DNA from: Halichondria panicea
Lineage: Eukaryota; Porifera; Demospongiae; Suberitida; Halichondriidae
Reading direction: 5' to 3'
Assembly (NCBI RefSeq): GCF_963675165.1
Contig: NC_087381.1
Coordinates: 5,085,378-5,149,377, forward strand
Length of the DNA stretch: 64,000 bases
The translations under genes and the position numbers were made by a program. The notes under the pieces are model-generated. The model was given only the letters and a program-made list of their open reading frames with translations. It was not told where the DNA came from and searched no databases. This document shows, piece after piece, positions 61,101-64,000 of this stretch; the first letter of the stretch is position 1, and each line of letters opens with the position of its first letter.

Positions 61101-62113
61101 TTATACCGGCCATTTGGTTTGGCACGGATTGCTATAGCTAGCTTGCTTTCCATATAATATTTACTTGCTGCCCCAAACTAGGTTTTCAACGTACAGCCAA
61201 ATATGACGTTTTGGGTGTGGTTTGGCAGATAAAATTTGATTACACTTAAATAGAGAGCAAAATGATTCAATACCCTTTATTATCATCTAAATAGAACCGC
61301 AAAATGAACCATTATAGATTCGAGGTAAAGTCGTTTTTTAGCCGCGGCTATTTTCTGAAATACAGCCACCTCGTGATCGCTATTCCGGCCAAGCTGCACT
61401 GCGCCCCAAGGGTGACCGGATTAACGCTACTGTATACAGATTCCTAACTTCAATTCGCCAATCAAACAGCTAGAGCGGGTGCCCTTTTGTATGTGTGCTG
61501 CATGTGTATCACAGAGAATGCATGCTTATAATTATCTAGACTTACGGTTTCTTTTTGCTAAGATGTTAACATATTCGATAAATGTCTCCTCCGAGTCAGC
61601 CTTATTACAAGTATAAATGCCACGGTAGACTCGGTAGTGTGTCTTCCAGTAAGCAGCCTGTCCTGGTATATCACACGGAATAGGTTCCGTATCAGAAACG
61701 TTTAAAAGAAACAGTCTCGCTGCTATTCCCGAATAGAGGGGAATCCTCAAATCCCTCCACTGCACACTTGGCCAATCAATGTCAAACGCCTCTCTTATGG
61801 CGTCATGTCTCTCAACATTCAGTGCACTATTTGCTTGAGTGGTTAAAAACTTATCTTCATCCACCTGCCATATGCCTCCATTGTAGCCAGGTCGATACGT
61901 ATCTGTGTCAGTTCCATCTCTCGATTCAACAAAAGCAATTCGCCTCAGAAGTTGTCGATCAAAATCGAGTACAGCTTGGATTCTATTCACTGCTGCTCTG
62001 ACTACATCGGACCCAGATGCTTCTCTTTGCAAGGTCAAGTCCACTCCCTGAGCAGTCAGTAGAGGGAGCAATGCACTGAGAGTAATCAGCACACTGAAAG
62101 CAGCAGTCTTCAT
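58200..62113 (-). CDS. Gene B: single-pass receptor with lysozyme-like and VWA domains (589 aa)
   Basis: Four exons: 61546-62113, 60063-60644, 59644-59985, 58200-58477. Sum 1770 bp with every join in phase 1 and no internal stop. Order: signal peptide (MKTAAFSVLITLSALLPLLT), lysozyme-like domain (FVESRDG, GGIWQVDE), VWA (DIVMVLEESGNVGEANF, RVGVITFGTTAQEQ, RVAMVLTDGQSTV), unnamed beta-rich domain, a short Thr-rich stalk, TM helix (VAAAIVVPIVVILLIVGCGS), and a basic tail (RCRIIKKRKRCKC) ending YYNE. Likely a type I membrane receptor with an extracellular binding head. Paralogue of gene A, sharing only the ectodomain. A soluble form or ligand cannot be judged from sequence. Splice borders are canonical. 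Confidence 0.85.
59030..59565. repeat. Dispersed CA-tract repeat inside a gene B intron
   Basis: It starts near AAGCAAAACTAGGCATAAAG and ends ACCTCGCTTGCGCATGCGCA plus CCGAGGCATAA. It is interrupted by an inverted pair of blocks (TTTGGAGGTTGAAAAT near 59140; TTTTTGAGGTCAGAAAAT near 59315) bearing TTATTTAAATAAT/GGAATCGAGG motifs. Same family as 14520 and 34002. Confidence 0.55.
61061..61432. mobile_element. CAGTA-ended MITE (pogo/Tc1-like)
   Basis: Ends CAGTAAACTCTCGCTATTCC and complement (GGATTAACGCTACTG) flanked by TA (61059-61060, 61433-61434). It contains repeated ATTCCGGCC/CGGCCAT blocks. Lies in the first intron of gene B. Confidence 0.6.
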
Positions 62114-62475
62114 TGATATATTGATTAAGTTAACAAGTGATGTGGCGACTAAAATGTTGACAGTGCAGAAAGTGATGCATGATGGCCACTATAGGGAAGT
62201 ATCCCTCAGAAAATCATGTACACAGCACAAGGAAACTATAATTATGCCCTCAAACCCATGCACACACACATAAGGAAACTAGGCCACCAGAAAGAAAATT
62301 ATACCCACACACACAAGGAAAGTTTAACCTCAAACCCACACAAAGTAGGAAACTCTAACCTCAGAAATGTACTCTCATAAAACAAGGCTCAATATCGTGA
62401 AATGTCAAAAGGATATATGACTGTGTACAAGTGTGTGTTGGTGCATTGTTTAGCATAACATTGTATACCCAACTA
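62114..62475. promoter_or_regulatory. Upstream region of gene B (probable promoter zone)
   Basis: The gene starts at ATG 62113 on the minus strand, so this stretch should hold its promoter and 5' leader. It contains ACACACA..AGGAAACT repeats (about 62255-62350). No TATA box or other site can be assigned with confidence. Confidence 0.3.
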
Positions 62476-63180
62476 GGCCCTGATAAATTATGCTCAGAAT
62501 AATTTTAGCATAATAGATCTTAGCCTCGATTCCAGCCGCGAAGATCGAGGCTAAATAGATCTAGGTGTCTAAAGATATCAATGTTCATTTTTGGGAAATC
62601 AATTTTTGCATAACGAATGTTCTCATAGCAAAAAGTGGCTGAAGGGGAGTACTGATTAGGCCAAGCCAACTTAATAACATGTTTCACGACTTTCATTAGC
62701 AATTTATAGACCAGCTAGGCCTGTAAAAAAAAAGTATGAATCTCATTAAAAATGAAGGGAGAGTGGGTGTTTAGGCTGTTAGAGAAATTGTTAGGCTTCC
62801 CAAACCACACTGGTAAGTTGTGGTCACAAAAAAACCTTATAAGGGTGTTTTTTTACAAAAAGAGACCTGCTTGCATCCGTGAAGCATGTAATTAAGTTGG
62901 CTTGGCTTTATAGTGAATATTATGGATCAGTTCAAGTCGGCAAGATAACACTGAGAACCATGCATGATCATATTAATTATGTCATGTGTCAGTCATGCAT
63001 GTGCTGTGTTTATGCCTACGTCTTAATTTCGTCAATAATTATTATGTCACATTTTTTGGAAATAATTACATTTTTATGAGAATAATCAGGGAATAATCGG
63101 ATTTTTTATGAGAATAATAGGTACATTTTTCAAAAATAATATAAAATAATGGGGAAAAAAAAGCATAATTTATCAGGGCC
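62476..63180. mobile_element. 705-bp TIR element with GGCCCTGATAAATTATGC ends
   Basis: GGCCCTGATAAATTATGCT and complement, flanked by TA (62474-62475, 63181-63182). The subterminal AAGCCAACTTAATAACATG (near 62661) is inverted near 62883-62907. A TAGCCTCGA mini-element is nested at 62521. Non-coding. Confidence 0.7.
62521..62553. mobile_element. Minimal 33-bp TAGCCTCGA element
   Basis: TAGCCTCGATTCCAG, short loop, ATCGAGGCTA. AATAGATCT is duplicated exactly (62512-62520, 62554-62562). Smallest member of the family in the window. Confidence 0.75.
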
Positions 63181-63182
63181 TA

Positions 63183-63768
63183 ACCTAAACCAATGCATGC
63201 ACCAACAATGAGTCCAATTGAGGGATTTGAGACCCGAAGCATAGACATAGTTTAAATTACATGGAACGTAGCGAGGGGGCTATATAAACTAATGGTCTGA
63301 TGATCTCAAAATCCCATTGTGACCATTGGACGAGGCTATATATACCGGACAACTAAGCAATGAGAAAGATCAATGAGCGTGGTTTGCGAGCTTGAAGACT
63401 TACAAAAAACTTGGAAAGCACAGCGCATCTGTATAGGAGACGACATGACATGTTGTTCAACTAGCCATTTGAAGGCTACAAAATCTGGCCACTCTTTCTG
63501 CAGTATAATAATGGTATTATAGTCTACTTTGAGACTATAATTATTGTTTTTCGGTGTAACTATAATCAAAGAACCGGCTCAGTTTATCTAAACGTAGTGA
63601 TATAGGAGTCTGGACTGTACGAATGTGAAAGACAGTTTACCCACCTGCCTGTTGAGAGCAGGGGAGGGGAGGGACGTACGAGGAAGAAAAAACAATACAG
63701 ATATCAACAAAAGTCATGGAAAAAGTGATATTGACCAAATAAACTTATGTAAAAGCCGTTTTTTATAG
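63183..63768. other. Gene-free spacer
   Basis: Sequence resembling 55195-55340 and 56310-56400 (shared CGAACGTAGCGAGG-like and AAATCTGGCCACTCTTTCTG blocks), so probably old repeat. No gene. Confidence 0.45.
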
Positions 63769-63770
63769 TA

Positions 63771-63949
63771 CAGTGGAATCTCAGTTAACAACTACCTCCG
63801 AATAAAGGCCAGCTGCTATATATAACGGCCAGGCACCCAGGTCCCAAATGAACAGTTTGTATACAAAACAACCTCTCAACAAAGGCCACCTCTGTATAAA
63901 GGCCAAAACATTGTTCACCAAAGGTGTCCGTTATAGAGGGGTTCCACTG
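63771..63949. mobile_element. 179-bp CAGTGGAA MITE (pogo/Tigger-like)
   Basis: Ends CAGTGGAATCTC and GAGGGGTTCCACTG flanked by TA (63769-63770, 63950-63951). The interior has repeated AAAGGCCA blocks. The end sequence and TA duplication are typical of pogo-type movers. Confidence 0.75.
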
Positions 63950-64000
63950 TATACACATGCACAGAGGTGCATTTTGAAAAGATAGGTGGTGCATGCCATT

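Noticed and set aside
1-64000. tRNA, rRNA and other structured RNA genes
   Set aside because: No cloverleaf with matching A and B boxes or rRNA core was recognised by eye; a covariance-model scan could still find one.

Overview
The window is nuclear DNA from an early-branching animal, most likely a demosponge. This is inferred from short introns with GT-AG borders, AT-rich spacers full of ataattat and gcatgc runs, a dense population of short inverted-repeat transposons, and the gene types present: a metazoan adhesion receptor with GPS and 7TM, sushi and von Willebrand A (VWA) domains, and a Death-domain/ankyrin protein. The species cannot be named from sequence alone.

Layout. 1-15.3 kb holds no convincing host gene. 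It is a transposon mosaic: inverted-repeat elements with readable target-site duplications (TSDs), a broken Ty3/gypsy-type retroelement (5531-7011), and a satellite palindrome (about 9586-13130) split by a Helitron-like element. 15.4-44.8 kb is one very long minus-strand gene. It has N-terminal ankyrin repeats (44463-44761, 38096-38197), a Death-like domain exon (34404-34619), then about 23 exons each encoding roughly one ankyrin repeat, nearly all 102 or 105 bp and phase 1-1, down to 15380. Neither end of this gene was found. Its introns hold two retroelement relics (24.7-28.4 kb), three TIR elements with 9-bp TSDs that carry 5' pieces of RecQ-like helicase genes (19371-20803, 32523-33320, 36210-37747), and a two-gene inverted-repeat-flanked unit (about 38669-43097) resembling an undescribed DNA transposon.

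47.1-62.1 kb holds two minus-strand paralogous receptor genes. Gene B (58200-62113) is intact in my splice model: four exons and 589 codons encoding signal peptide, lysozyme-like domain, VWA, an unnamed beta-rich domain, one TM segment and a short basic tail. Gene A (47139-54024) has the same three ectodomain exons followed by two sushi domains, a hormone-receptor-like Cys domain, GAIN/GPS and 7TM. It carries a TGA in VWA, a frameshift in the second sushi domain and a TAG at TM5, so it is probably a pseudogene. A third, decayed copy of the VWA/unnamed-domain exons lies at 45722-46160.

Most promising for novelty: (1) the RecQ-carrying family with 9-bp TSDs, (2) the two-gene unit at 38.7-43.1 kb, (3) one ectodomain joined to two different membrane anchors, and (4) the Helitron whose empty site can be read exactly from the satellite it entered. 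All homology statements come from motif recognition and memory of families; no search was run.
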